DNA of 44,028 bases from Clostridia bacterium (GTDB lineage Bacteria > Bacillota > Clostridia > UBA1381). The notes under the pieces were generated by a model. It had not been told where the DNA came from and did no database searches. It worked only from the letters and a program-made list of their open reading frames with translations. This document shows, piece by piece, positions 35,434 to 43,536 of this stretch. The translations under genes were made by a program, and so were the position numbers. The stretch's first letter is position 1. Each line of letters starts with the position of its first letter. The stretch spans positions 1 to 44,028 of the forward strand of contig JAFQJD010000008.1 of NCBI GenBank assembly GCA_017415105.1. The letters run 5' to 3'.

Positions 35434-35832
35434 ATGATGACATCTTCCGGTACAAAGCTTGAACTGCTCCGGCGTGAGGCGGGTATGACACAGGAGGAGG
35501 TAGCGGAATATCTTGGCATATCACGCAACACTCTTGCGGCATACGAAAGCGGAAAATCAAAAATTCCGCTCTCGGTATTCATACGTCTTGCAGACCTTTA
35601 TAAATGCGATGTATTTGATGTGCTTGGCGTGCATGCACCGCAAATAGAGTTCGACATCCCTGAAATTGAGCTCGTAAAAGCACACGCAAAGTATAAGGTG
35701 ATGCAGGAGAGGCGTAAGGATGACGCATACGCAAAATCGTATCTGCCGGACAAATATTATGTTGAAAGATACAAAACCTACCTCAAAGAGGGTATGGCAT
35801 ACCATAGAATAAAAACAAAAAGAAATACATAA
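35434..35832 (+). CDS. XRE-family helix-turn-helix regulator
   Basis: A 132-residue protein. Residues about 10-65 are a Cro/CI-type HTH (LRREAGMTQEEVAEYLGIS, then TLAAYESGKS and FDVLGV). The C-terminal 65 residues are charged and helical, of no known domain. The fumarase stop codon TGA (35429-35431) lies within its ribosome site region; GGAGG (35419-35423) fits ATG 35434 at ten bases, better than the TTG at 35428. It may regulate the downstream MATE gene, which begins 14 bases later. Confidence 0.88.
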   Translation: MMTSSGTKLELLRREAGMTQEEVAEYLGISRNTLAAYESGKSKIPLSVFIRLADLYKCDVFDVLGVHAPQIEFDIPEIELVKAHAKYKVMQERRKDDAYAKSYLPDKYYVERYKTYLKEGMAYHRIKTKRNT

Positions 35833-35846
35833 TGAGGTGATGCAAC

Positions 35847-37223
35847 TTGTTGAAAAAATTATCTGCACCAACTGATATGACAGTCGGTGCACCGTGGAAA
35901 AGTATAATAATGTTCACGTTGCCGATGCTTATAGGCAACATTGCACAACAGCTTTACAGTACGGTTGACAGTATTGTAGTTGGAAAATATATAGGCGACA
36001 ATGCACTTGCTGCAGTCGGCAGTGCCGGTCCGATTATAAATATGATTCTTGTCTTGTTTATAGGCATATCTGCAGGTGCAAGTATAATGGTGTCGCAGTA
36101 CTTCGGTGCAAAAAACAGAAAGAGTCTGGCGTATACGATAGGAAACTGTATTACAGTAACGGCAGCGGCGTGTGTTATACTTGTTGTAATAGCAGTACCG
36201 CTTATAAAACCTGTACTTGCCTGGCTTAACACGCCTGATACAATAATAGACGGCTGTGCCGACTATCTTATGATTTCTGTTATCGGTGTTGCCGGACTTG
36301 CGTACTATAACATATTAAGCGGAATTATCCGTGGTCTTGGCGATTCGTTTTCGGCACTTATTTATCTGCTTGTAGCGACAGTTATAAATATAGTCCTTGA
36401 CATTGTGTTTGTTGCATATGTAGGAATGGGTGTTGGCGGTGCGGCACTTGCAACGGTAATTGCACAGGCGGTATCGTCGGTACTGTGTGTTATAAAGCTC
36501 GCAAAAATGGGTGAATATTTTGATTTTGGTGTTAAGTATTTAAAACCGGTTGCATCATATGTTAAAACTATAATCAGGCTTGGCTTGCCGTCGGGTGCAA
36601 CGCAGGCAATATTCTCATCAGCAATGATAGTTGTGCAGTCGCTCACAAACCAGTTCGGAGAACAGTTTATTGCGGCAAACGTAGTCATAATGCGAGTTGA
36701 CGGTTTTGCAATGCTTCCGAACTTCTCATTCGGTATGGCACTTACAACGTATGCCGGTCAGAATGTCGGTGCAGGTCTTTATGACAGAGTAACAGAGGGA
36801 GCAAAGCAGGGAACACTTCTTGCAGTCGGTACATCAGCGGCAATTACGGGAATAATTCTATTGTTCGGAAAATCGCTTATGGGCGTATTCACCGACACAC
36901 AGGAGCTTGTTGATATGAGCTACCGGCTTATGAAAATTCTTGCAGTGGGATATATCGCTATGGCGGTCACACAGGCACTTTCAGGCATTATGCGAGGTGC
37001 AGGCGATACCGTAACACCGATGGTGATATCACTTATAACCACGATTGCAATACGTATCCCGATAGCATACGGAATATCATTCCTCACAAGAACCCCCGAG
37101 CTTCCGGTTGGCAGATGCGAATGTATTCAGATTTCACTTCTTATGACATGGGTTATCGGTGCGATACTGACGGCAATTTTCTACAGAATAGGTAAGTGGA
37201 AAACAAAAGCAATAGTAAAATAA
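35847..37223 (+). CDS. MATE-family efflux transporter
   Basis: A 458-residue polytopic protein with about 12 TM segments and the MATE pattern: IIMFTLPMLIGNIAQQLYS, IVVGKYIGDNALAAVGSAGP in half one and LGLPSGATQAIFSS in half two. Exports cationic drugs or metabolites with Na+ or H+; substrate unknown. The TTG at 35847 (a second TTG follows at once) is taken as start, with GAGGTGAT six bases upstream. The stop codon is in the arm of the terminator shared with the histidine kinase gene. Confidence 0.92.
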   Translation: MLKKLSAPTDMTVGAPWKSIIMFTLPMLIGNIAQQLYSTVDSIVVGKYIGDNALAAVGSAGPIINMILVLFIGISAGASIMVSQYFGAKNRKSLAYTIGNCITVTAAACVILVVIAVPLIKPVLAWLNTPDTIIDGCADYLMISVIGVAGLAYYNILSGIIRGLGDSFSALIYLLVATVINIVLDIVFVAYVGMGVGGAALATVIAQAVSSVLCVIKLAKMGEYFDFGVKYLKPVASYVKTIIRLGLPSGATQAIFSSAMIVVQSLTNQFGEQFIAANVVIMRVDGFAMLPNFSFGMALTTYAGQNVGAGLYDRVTEGAKQGTLLAVGTSAAITGIILLFGKSLMGVFTDTQELVDMSYRLMKILAVGYIAMAVTQALSGIMRGAGDTVTPMVISLITTIAIRIPIAYGISFLTRTPELPVGRCECIQISLLMTWVIGAILTAIFYRIGKWKTKAIVK

Positions 37224-37252
37224 AGCTGTGAGCCGAATGGCTCACAGCTTTA
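37221..37252. terminator. Bidirectional terminator containing both stop codons
   Basis: TAAAGCTGTGAGCC (37221-37234) pairs perfectly with its complement at 37239-37252 around GAAT. The TAA of the MATE gene (37221-37223) and the TAA of the minus-strand kinase (37252-37250) are the two ends of the stem. Confidence 0.85.
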
Positions 37253-38665
37253 TTTCACTTCAAGTGTAAATTCAAATGTAGTTATATACGTGTCGCTGTC
37301 GGGCGATTTTTCGTTTTTAACTGTAATTGACTGATTATGCAGCCGCAAAATGTTTTGTACAAGCGAAAGTCCGAGTCCGGCACCGGTGCGGTCACGTTCA
37401 CGTGATGCGTCCGTTTTATAGAACCTGTCAAAAATGTGTTTGAGGTCGTTTGTATCAATCTTTTCGCCGACATTAGATACCGATATATATGCCTTTCCGT
37501 TTGCAATGGCGGTTCTTATCATAATTTGCGTATCAGGCAGGCTGAACTTTATTGCATTGTCGATAAGGTTTATCATAACCCGTTTTATCTGGTCCTTGTC
37601 ACCGAGAGTTATAAGATGCTCGGGACGGAAATCCACGTCAATATCTGCATTGCTCTCGTCTATTTTCTTCTCAAGACTTATAAGTGATGAACAGATAAGG
37701 TCGTTTATATCAAACGGAGAAATATTGATTTTAAACTCCTCAGACTGCATCTTTGACATTTCAAGCATATCATTTACAAGCTTTGTAAGCCGTATTGACT
37801 CGTCACGGACTATTTTAAGATAATCGTCACGTTCCTCGTCCCGTATTGTGCCGTCAAGCATTCCCTCTATAAAGCCTGTTATACTTGTCATAGGAGTACG
37901 CAATTCGTGCGATACATCCGATATAAATCTCTGACGGCTCGCATCCGCTTTTTCGATTGAGCTTGCCATAAAATTAAAGGTTGATGCAAGCTGACCGATT
38001 TCGTCGTGCGTTGTTACTGCAACACGTTCGCTAAAATCGCCTTTTGCAATGTTTTGTGCAGCTCGGTTTATGCCTGCGATCGGTCTTGAAATCTTTTTCG
38101 CCTGTATATATATAATAACAAACGAAACAAGCAACGACAAAAGTGAAGCCATTACGAAAATGAAAAACAATTCCAGAACATCGTGCCGAAGCTCCGGCAG
38201 GCTCTTGTTAAAAACAATTGCACCTATGGGTGTGTTTTTGTAATGTAGCGGATATGACACACTAAGCACACGGTTTTGGTAAAAATCATTGAAATCCGAT
38301 TTAAAAACAACAGTTTTGTCATTAGTGATGCTGTCCATAACTCTGTCAGGTACAGATATGACACGGGCAGTGCTTTCAAAAATTTCTCCGTCACGGTTTA
38401 CAATAACAATATCCGACTCTGTGAATTTTGACCATGACCGCAAAAAATTTGCATATGCACGTGCAGAAACCGAGTCCTGCTGTTCAACCTGCAGTGTAAC
38501 CGTCCATTCCTCAACAGTGTTTGCAACCGATGAAAGCATTTCTATCTGCTTCCGCTCATTAAACTGCGAAAACAGTGCTGACAGCGATACGGCAAGAGTC
38601 GAGAACAAAATAACAAGAATTATTGCGTACGTCCAGAACATTCGTCCGAAAATACTTTTAAACAT
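37250..38665 (-). CDS. PhoR/ResE-like sensor histidine kinase
   Basis: 471 residues: TM1 at about 12-34, an extracytoplasmic domain of about 130 residues, TM2 near 165-190, HAMP to about 240, HisKA with the phospho-His near residue 250 (SDVSHELRTPM) and a HATPase_c with NLIDNAIKF, FDRFYKTD and GAGLGLSLVQ. A generic envelope-sensing kinase; the signal is unknown. AGAGGGGATT precedes the ATG. It is downstream of its regulator but separated by a 165-base block of hairpins, so its translation or its expression relative to the regulator could be modulated. Confidence 0.9.
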   Translation of the reverse strand: MFKSIFGRMFWTYAIILVILFSTLAVSLSALFSQFNERKQIEMLSSVANTVEEWTVTLQVEQQDSVSARAYANFLRSWSKFTESDIVIVNRDGEIFESTARVISVPDRVMDSITNDKTVVFKSDFNDFYQNRVLSVSYPLHYKNTPIGAIVFNKSLPELRHDVLELFFIFVMASLLSLLVSFVIIYIQAKKISRPIAGINRAAQNIAKGDFSERVAVTTHDEIGQLASTFNFMASSIEKADASRQRFISDVSHELRTPMTSITGFIEGMLDGTIRDEERDDYLKIVRDESIRLTKLVNDMLEMSKMQSEEFKINISPFDINDLICSSLISLEKKIDESNADIDVDFRPEHLITLGDKDQIKRVMINLIDNAIKFSLPDTQIMIRTAIANGKAYISVSNVGEKIDTNDLKHIFDRFYKTDASRERDRTGAGLGLSLVQNILRLHNQSITVKNEKSPDSDTYITTFEFTLEVK

Positions 38666-38689
38666 AACAATCCCCTCTGTACATATTAC

Positions 38690-38709
38690 GCCTTATCGGA
38701 AGATAAGGC
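38690..38709. repeat. Stem GCCTTATC/GATAAGGC before the kinase gene
   Basis: Eight perfect pairs around GGAA (38698-38701). A T run follows on the plus strand, which carries no gene here, so as a terminator it would only stop antisense transcripts. In the minus-strand mRNA it lies about 25 bases upstream of the kinase start, near its ribosome site. Confidence 0.6.
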
Positions 38710-38758
38710 ATTTTTTTACTTTATAGGAAATTGCGTATTTCCTATAAAGTAAAAAAAT
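38710..38758. repeat. Perfect 22-bp stem, loop TGCGT
   Basis: 38710-38731 and 38737-38758 are exact reverse complements, loop 38732-38736. Both ends carry seven A/T, so on either strand it resembles an intrinsic terminator with an AT-rich stem. In the regulator-kinase transcript it would sit midway and could limit read-through into the kinase gene. Confidence 0.8.
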
Positions 38759-38764
38759 ATTAAA

Positions 38765-38811
38765 TGCCCGTGCGAAATTTTCCTCGCTATGCTCGGAAAC
38801 GCACATGGGCA
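38765..38811. repeat. Interrupted palindrome TGCCC/GGGCA
   Basis: TGCCC-GTGCG (38765-38774) pairs to CGCAC-AT-GGGCA (38800-38811), with an inner TTTCC/GGAAA and a central TCGCTATGCTC loop. Part of the same hairpin block. Confidence 0.6.
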
Positions 38812-38816
38812 CGACC

Positions 38817-38865
38817 AAAGCGTTATCCTTCTATGCCCGCCGCGGGCGTGTGCTGAAGGCGCTTT
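38817..38865. repeat. Palindrome overlapping the response regulator 3' end
   Basis: AAAGCG (38817-38822), CCTTC (38827-38831) and GCCC (38835-38838) face GGGC (38844-38847), GAAGG (38855-38859) and CGCTTT (38860-38865). The right arm encodes the last residues of the regulator, and its stop codon (38833-38831) lies in the left arm. Confidence 0.65.
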
Positions 38866-39559
38866 GTTCGTGAACTTCAAACTTATATCCGACACCCCAG
38901 ACAGTCTTTAACTGCCAGTTTGCCTCGGTGCCCTCAAGCTTTTCACGCAGACGTTTTATATGTACGTCAACTGTTCTTGAATCACCGAAATAATCAAAGC
39001 CCCACACCTCTTCAAGTAACTGCTCACGTGTAAACACACGGTTGGGGTTGGATGCGAGGAAATAAAGAAGCTCAAGCTCTTTAGGTGGTATTTCGAGAAT
39101 ACGCCCGTCAATTTTAAGCTCGTAATTAACGAGATTAACCTCAAGCTTATCAAACTCAACCACCTTATCATCAGATGTGGAAGTCTTGGCTTCGCTTCTG
39201 CGGAGTATTGCTTTAATCCTTGCAATAAGCTCTTTTGGCTCAAACGGTTTTACGATGTAATCATCAGCACCGAGCTCAAGGCTCAACACCTTATCAAAGG
39301 TTTCACCCTTTGCAGTAAGCATAATAATCGGTACATCAGAGGTTTTGCGTATCTCACGGCAAACACCGTTTCCGTCAAGCTCGGGCATCATTATGTCAAG
39401 CACTATAATTGACGGATTTTCCTTTTTCCAGACATCAAGTGCTTCTAAACCGTCAGCTGCGGTGCACACTGTAAAATCTTCCTTTTCAAGATACAGCTTT
39501 ATAAGCTTTACAATATTTATATCATCATCTACTACCAATACTTTTGACACATTACTCAC
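38831..39559 (-). CDS. OmpR/PhoB-family response regulator
   Basis: 242 residues. Receiver: VVDDD at 9-13, phospho-acceptor D55 in VLDIMMPELDG, K in DDYIVKPF. DNA-binding winged helix: about 130-232, with EVWGFDYFGDSRTVDVHI and ending WGVGYKFEV. The last dozen residues (HEQSAFSTRPRRA) are encoded by a palindrome (38817-38865), are Arg-rich and are not part of the fold; they appear to have been added by a sequence element. The promoter is at about 39585. It works with the kinase at 37250-38665, which is downstream across the hairpin block. Confidence 0.9.
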   Translation of the reverse strand: MSNVSKVLVVDDDINIVKLIKLYLEKEDFTVCTAADGLEALDVWKKENPSIIVLDIMMPELDGNGVCREIRKTSDVPIIMLTAKGETFDKVLSLELGADDYIVKPFEPKELIARIKAILRRSEAKTSTSDDKVVEFDKLEVNLVNYELKIDGRILEIPPKELELLYFLASNPNRVFTREQLLEEVWGFDYFGDSRTVDVHIKRLREKLEGTEANWQLKTVWGVGYKFEVHEQSAFSTRPRRA

Positions 39560-39563
39560 TCCA

Positions 39564-39603
39564 TTCCATAGTAATATATTTTATATTATACCATATTATG
39601 GAA
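39564..39603 (-). promoter_or_regulatory. Response regulator promoter with palindromic flanks
   Basis: On the minus strand TATAAT (39590-39585) with TG upstream is an extended -10; the -35 is weak. The palindrome CCATATTATGG (39591-39601) lies between them, and TTCCATA (39564-39570)/TATGGAA (39597-39603) mirror each other. An operator is inferred, perhaps for autoregulation. Confidence 0.5.
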
Positions 39604-39706
39604 CAGGAATAAAGGGGTTTTGATTAAATTTTTTAAAACAAATTGTGAATATATCCGACAAAATAAAAAATATTTCGCAAAAAGTCTTTATATTTCGTGT
39701 GTTTTA

Positions 39707-39715
39707 TGATACAAT
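39707..39715 (+). promoter_or_regulatory. Extended -10 promoter of feoAB
   Basis: TGATACAAT (39707-39715) is an extended -10, with no good -35 at the right distance. It lies 38 bases before the GTG of feoAB. I could not see a Fur-type box; iron control is expected from the gene's role but not shown. Confidence 0.5.
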
Positions 39716-39752
39716 GAAAGCGATATGGATTTTTGGGAGGAGTGACGGGGAA

Positions 39753-42092
39753 GTGACACTTAAAGACATAAAAAAAGGAAAATCCGCACAGATAACAAGA
39801 GTGGGCGGTGAGGGCGAATTACGCCGTCACTTTCTTGATATGGGCGTTATACCGGGCACGGAGGTAAAGGTGGTAAAGTATGCACCGATGGGTGACCCGA
39901 TAGAGCTTATGCTTCACGGCTATAATCTGACACTACGGCTCAGTGATGCAGAGAAAATAGAGGTTGTGGCGGTTGATACGGATGAAACTGAAAAAGGTAC
40001 GGAGCAGAGCTACGCAAAAAGCATACACCATCCTGGACTTGGCGAGGGTGGCAGATATCATATCCACACCGGTGAAAAACCGCTTGATAAGACTGAAAAA
40101 CTGACATTTGCACTTGCAGGCAACCAGAACAGCGGAAAGACCACACTTTTCAACCGCCTCACAGGTGCAAATCAGCACGTAGGCAATTTCCCCGGTGTTA
40201 CCGTTGACAGAAAAAGCGGCAGGATAAGAAACAAACCAAATACAGAAATAACTGATTTGCCGGGTATATATTCAATGTCGCCTTACAGCAGTGAGGAAAT
40301 GGTGACACGCCGGTTCATACTTGATGAAAAGCCGGATTGTATAATAAACATAGTTGATGCAACAAACATTGAGCGGAATCTGTATCTCACTATGCAGCTT
40401 ATGGAGCTTGATGTGCCGGTTGTGCTTGCACTCAATATGATGGACGAAGTGCGTGGGAATGGCGGGGCGGTACATATAAACGAGCTTGAAGCCTTGCTCG
40501 GAATTCCTGTAGTACCGATTTCTGCGGCGAAGAATGAGGGTATTGACGAGCTTATAGGTCACGCAATGCACGTTGCACGTTACCGTGAATACCCGACAGA
40601 TATTGATTTTTGTGACAAAAGTGCAAACGGCGGTGCGGTACACCGTTGTCTGCACGGAATAATGAACCTTATAGGCGACCACGCAGAAACTGCGAAAATA
40701 CCTGTACGTTTTGCGGCAAGCAAGCTTGTTGAGGGTGATGAGCATATATTAAATGCACTTGACTTAAGCGAAAACGAAAAAGAGATGCTTGAGCATATAA
40801 TCGTTCAGATGGAAAAGGAACGTGGGCTTGACCGTGTTGCGGCAATTGCGGATATGCGATTTTCGTTTATAACAGATGTATGCCGTAAGACAGTTATAAA
40901 ACCGAAAGAAAGCCGTGAGCGTGAAAGAAGCCGTAGAATAGATAAACTTCTTACGGGGAAATTTACGGCAATACCGATGTTTATCCTGATTATGGCGACG
41001 GTTTTCTGGCTGACGTTTAATGTAATCGGTGCATGGCTTCAGGGGGTTCTTGAATCTGGCATAGAATTGTTAGTTGCACAGATTGATACACTGTTTGAGG
41101 TATGGTCAGTGAATGGCACAATCCGTTCGCTTGTAGTAGACGGAGTATTTGCAGGTGTGGGCAGTGTGTTGAGCTTTTTGCCGATAATTGTGGTGTTGTT
41201 CTTCTTCCTTTCACTGCTCGAGGACAGTGGCTATATGGCACGTGTGGCGTTTATTATGGATAAGCTTTTAAGGCGGATAGGACTTTCGGGCAGAAGCATT
41301 GTTCCGATGCTTATAGGCTTCGGATGTACAGTGCCGGCAGTTATGTCAACACGCACACTGCCGAGCGAGAGAGACCGTAAAATGACAATACTTCTTACGC
41401 CGTTTATGAGCTGTACTGCGAAGCTTCCGATTTATGCATTCTTTGCAAATGCATTTTTTCCGGACAACAGTGCACTCGTTATGATTGCGTTGTATTTTAT
41501 AGGTATAGTTGTTGGTGTCGTTACTGCGTTTGTGCTTGGCAAAACGGTATTTAAAGGTGATGCTGTGCCGTTTGTGATGGAACTGCCAAACTACCGTATG
41601 CCGGGCTTGAAAAACGTAATGATGCTACTGTGGGATAAGGCGAAGGATTTCCTTGAACGTGCATTCACTGTTATATTTATAGCATCGGTTGTGATATGGT
41701 TTTTGCAGACCTTTGATTTCAGGATGAATGTTGTAAGCGACCCTGAAAACAGTATTCTCTCGACGGTTGCAGGCATCATTGCACCGGTATTTGCACCGTT
41801 GGGATTTGGCAACTGGCGTGTGTGTACGGCACTTGTTGCGGGTTTTATGGCAAAAGAAAGTGTCGTTTCAACATTAAGCGTACTTTCGGCAGGAAGCCTT
41901 GTTATGCCACAGTTTGCAGTGTGGGCATTGCTCGTTTTCTGTCTGCTCTATACACCTTGCGTTGCGGCGATAGCCTCTGTAAAACGTGAGCTTGGCGGAC
42001 GCTGGGCTGTAGCGGTTGTAGTGGGACAGTGTGCCGTTGCGTGGGTATGTGCATACATAACATTTATAATTGCAAAATTTATTTTAATTTAA
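39753..42092 (+). CDS. feoB: FeoA-FeoB fusion, ferrous iron transporter
   Basis: 779 residues. An N-terminal FeoA domain (about 1-75; VTLKDIKKGKSAQITRV, LDMGVIPGTEV) is followed by a His-containing linker and a full FeoB: G1 GNQNSGKT, FPGVTVD, G3 DLPGIYS, G4 NMMD, then a membrane part with two gate regions (IGLSGRSIVPMLIGFGCTVPA; LTPFMSCTAKLPIYA). It imports Fe2+ in anaerobes, coupled to GTP hydrolysis. GTG at 39753 is chosen as it gives the standard FeoA start with GGGG/GGAGG before it; upstream in-frame codons overlap the promoter. No separate feoA or feoC follows. Confidence 0.93.
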   Translation: MTLKDIKKGKSAQITRVGGEGELRRHFLDMGVIPGTEVKVVKYAPMGDPIELMLHGYNLTLRLSDAEKIEVVAVDTDETEKGTEQSYAKSIHHPGLGEGGRYHIHTGEKPLDKTEKLTFALAGNQNSGKTTLFNRLTGANQHVGNFPGVTVDRKSGRIRNKPNTEITDLPGIYSMSPYSSEEMVTRRFILDEKPDCIINIVDATNIERNLYLTMQLMELDVPVVLALNMMDEVRGNGGAVHINELEALLGIPVVPISAAKNEGIDELIGHAMHVARYREYPTDIDFCDKSANGGAVHRCLHGIMNLIGDHAETAKIPVRFAASKLVEGDEHILNALDLSENEKEMLEHIIVQMEKERGLDRVAAIADMRFSFITDVCRKTVIKPKESRERERSRRIDKLLTGKFTAIPMFILIMATVFWLTFNVIGAWLQGVLESGIELLVAQIDTLFEVWSVNGTIRSLVVDGVFAGVGSVLSFLPIIVVLFFFLSLLEDSGYMARVAFIMDKLLRRIGLSGRSIVPMLIGFGCTVPAVMSTRTLPSERDRKMTILLTPFMSCTAKLPIYAFFANAFFPDNSALVMIALYFIGIVVGVVTAFVLGKTVFKGDAVPFVMELPNYRMPGLKNVMMLLWDKAKDFLERAFTVIFIASVVIWFLQTFDFRMNVVSDPENSILSTVAGIIAPVFAPLGFGNWRVCTALVAGFMAKESVVSTLSVLSAGSLVMPQFAVWALLVFCLLYTPCVAAIASVKRELGGRWAVAVVVGQCAVAWVCAYITFIIAKFILI

Positions 42093-42136
42093 TGCAACCT
42101 TTTCGGGTTGTGAAACGTATTATTATTGCAGGGCGG
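42093..42136 (+). promoter_or_regulatory. Candidate ECF-type promoter of the sigma-factor gene
   Basis: TGCAAC (42093-42098) to CGTAT (42116-42120), 17 bases, resembles the -35/-10 pair of sigma-W-like ECF factors (TGAAAC, CGTA). An exact TGAAAC is also present at 42111-42116 with CGGA 17 bases later. Either would fit autoregulation; neither is proven. Confidence 0.4.
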
Positions 42137-42177
42137 AAATGCTGATGTGGTTTCTGTCGGCTACGGGAGGTTTTACA

Positions 42178-42654
42178 ATGTACCGTTATACATATGACGA
42201 AATTGCCGATAAGTATATAGACACAATCTATAGGCTGGCTTTGTCACGTACAAAATCTCATTCGTATGCCGAGGATATTACGCAGGATGTATTTGTAAAG
42301 CTGATGAGTGCGAATAAGAAGTTCGACAGCGAGGAGCATTTAAAGGCGTGGCTTTTAAGAGTGACGATAAATCTGACAAAGGATTTGTTTGCATCCTCGT
42401 GGTATAAAAAGACCTCTGAGCTTGACGAGGACGTTTCATATACACCCGAGGAGAAAAGCGACCTCTATTATGCGGTTATGAAGCTTCCGCAGAAGTACCG
42501 CACCGTAATCCACCTGCACTATTATGAAGGATATTCAGTAGACGAGATTGCAGGAATCACAATTGCAACACCGGGCACTGTAAAATCGCAGCTGCATCGG
42601 GCACGTCAGATGATAAAGGACTTGATGGAGGAGGGCGAAGTTGTTGGAGGATAA
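42178..42654 (+). CDS. ECF-type sigma-70 factor
   Basis: 158 residues. Region 2 (about 5-75) with YAEDITQDVFVKLM, and region 4 (about 100-150) with LPQKYRTVIHLHYYEGYSV and a GTVKSQLHRAR helix. The gap is a charged linker. ECF factors respond to envelope or other stress when freed from an anti-sigma partner. The ATG at 42178 has GGGAGG seven bases before it; earlier in-frame codons are poor. The next gene overlaps it by 14 bases and encodes a membrane protein, the probable anti-sigma factor. Confidence 0.92.
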   Translation: MYRYTYDEIADKYIDTIYRLALSRTKSHSYAEDITQDVFVKLMSANKKFDSEEHLKAWLLRVTINLTKDLFASSWYKKTSELDEDVSYTPEEKSDLYYAVMKLPQKYRTVIHLHYYEGYSVDEIAGITIATPGTVKSQLHRARQMIKDLMEEGEVVGG

Positions 42655-43471
42655 GGAGTTTATAGCTCAGTATAAAAAGGATTTTGACAGCATCGGTGCG
42701 AGTGATGAGCTCAAAAACACGGTCAAAAACCTCAAACCGCAGAAACCACGCCGTGTGGTAACACCATTTAAGGCAGCTATCGGAACAGTTGCGGCGGCAG
42801 TTATGATATTTGCCGCAGTGCATGACTATAGCTTTGAAAAAGATACAAGCGGAGTGATTTCCGAAACAGTTGTTTTTACACAGCTGCCGGAGGCACAGTT
42901 TGAAATAGTAGAAAAGAAGGATGTTCCAAAGCCTCAAAAGGCAACACCCAAGCCACAAAAGGCAAGTGTTGTTATTGTAACCCCCGAGCCGGTAAAAACA
43001 GTTGCTCCCCAGCCGGAGGCAACACAGCCGGAAGCTACAGAAGCGGAAAACGACGGTATAGCCGTAATGGCAATTGAGGGAAACGGACCGTCGCCGAGAA
43101 ACGGAGGCAGTGAGTATATTCCGCCAAGCGTTGAGATGTGGACGATAGAGGAGTATTATACATATCTCGGAACGAATGTGTCGCAGAAAATTGCAGGCAG
43201 CTACACTGGTGCACAAACACTTGAATTTGAGGTGGGTGCTGACGGCGTACCGCTTGACGATACGGCTGTTCTCAACTTTGCAATGAACAACGGTGCAACG
43301 GTAAGAATAACAGTGTCAAAGCTTGTGTTGTTTGACGCATCGCTTTCAGGAACGGTAACAGAGGCAGGGAACGGATATAATGCGTATAAAGTAAGCGGTG
43401 GTGTGTATTATAACGTATATGCCACAAATACAACAAAAGACGGTGTTACGGATTTGATAAATAACCTGTAA
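42641..43471 (+). CDS. Probable membrane anti-sigma factor
   Basis: 276 residues: a cytoplasmic N-terminus of about 40, a single TM near 43-60, a long Pro/Lys/Gln/Thr low-complexity extracytoplasmic segment (about 95-135, with repeated PKPQKA and QPEATE units), and a compact C-terminal domain (about 155-276) rich in Thr/Val/Gly. No zinc-binding anti-sigma motif (HxxxCxxC) is visible, so it is of a different type. Start TTG 42641 with GGAGGAGGG just before it, and the overlap with the sigma gene argues for a matched pair. The C-terminal domain is probably the sensor, substrate unknown. Confidence 0.75.
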   Translation: MLEDKEFIAQYKKDFDSIGASDELKNTVKNLKPQKPRRVVTPFKAAIGTVAAAVMIFAAVHDYSFEKDTSGVISETVVFTQLPEAQFEIVEKKDVPKPQKATPKPQKASVVIVTPEPVKTVAPQPEATQPEATEAENDGIAVMAIEGNGPSPRNGGSEYIPPSVEMWTIEEYYTYLGTNVSQKIAGSYTGAQTLEFEVGADGVPLDDTAVLNFAMNNGATVRITVSKLVLFDASLSGTVTEAGNGYNAYKVSGGVYYNVYATNTTKDGVTDLINNL

Positions 43472-43475
43472 AGGC

Positions 43476-43503
43476 AAAAGGTGTGAAATTCACACCTTTT
43501 TTT
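43476..43503 (+). terminator. Terminator after the anti-sigma gene
   Basis: AAAAGGTGTG (43476-43485) pairs with CACACCTTTT (43491-43500), loop of five, then more T. Confidence 0.85.
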
Positions 43504-43536
43504 GTTTCGACATATATTATAACGGAGGTGAAAACA

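Noticed and set aside
42094-42110. CAACC/GGTTG hairpin after feoAB as its terminator
   Set aside because: Only five pairs and no T run; the sequence is more plausibly part of the sigma-gene promoter region.
42900-43060. Repeated PKPQKA and QPEATE codons in the anti-sigma gene as a tandem DNA repeat locus
   Set aside because: The units are few and diverged in DNA; it is low-complexity stalk coding sequence.
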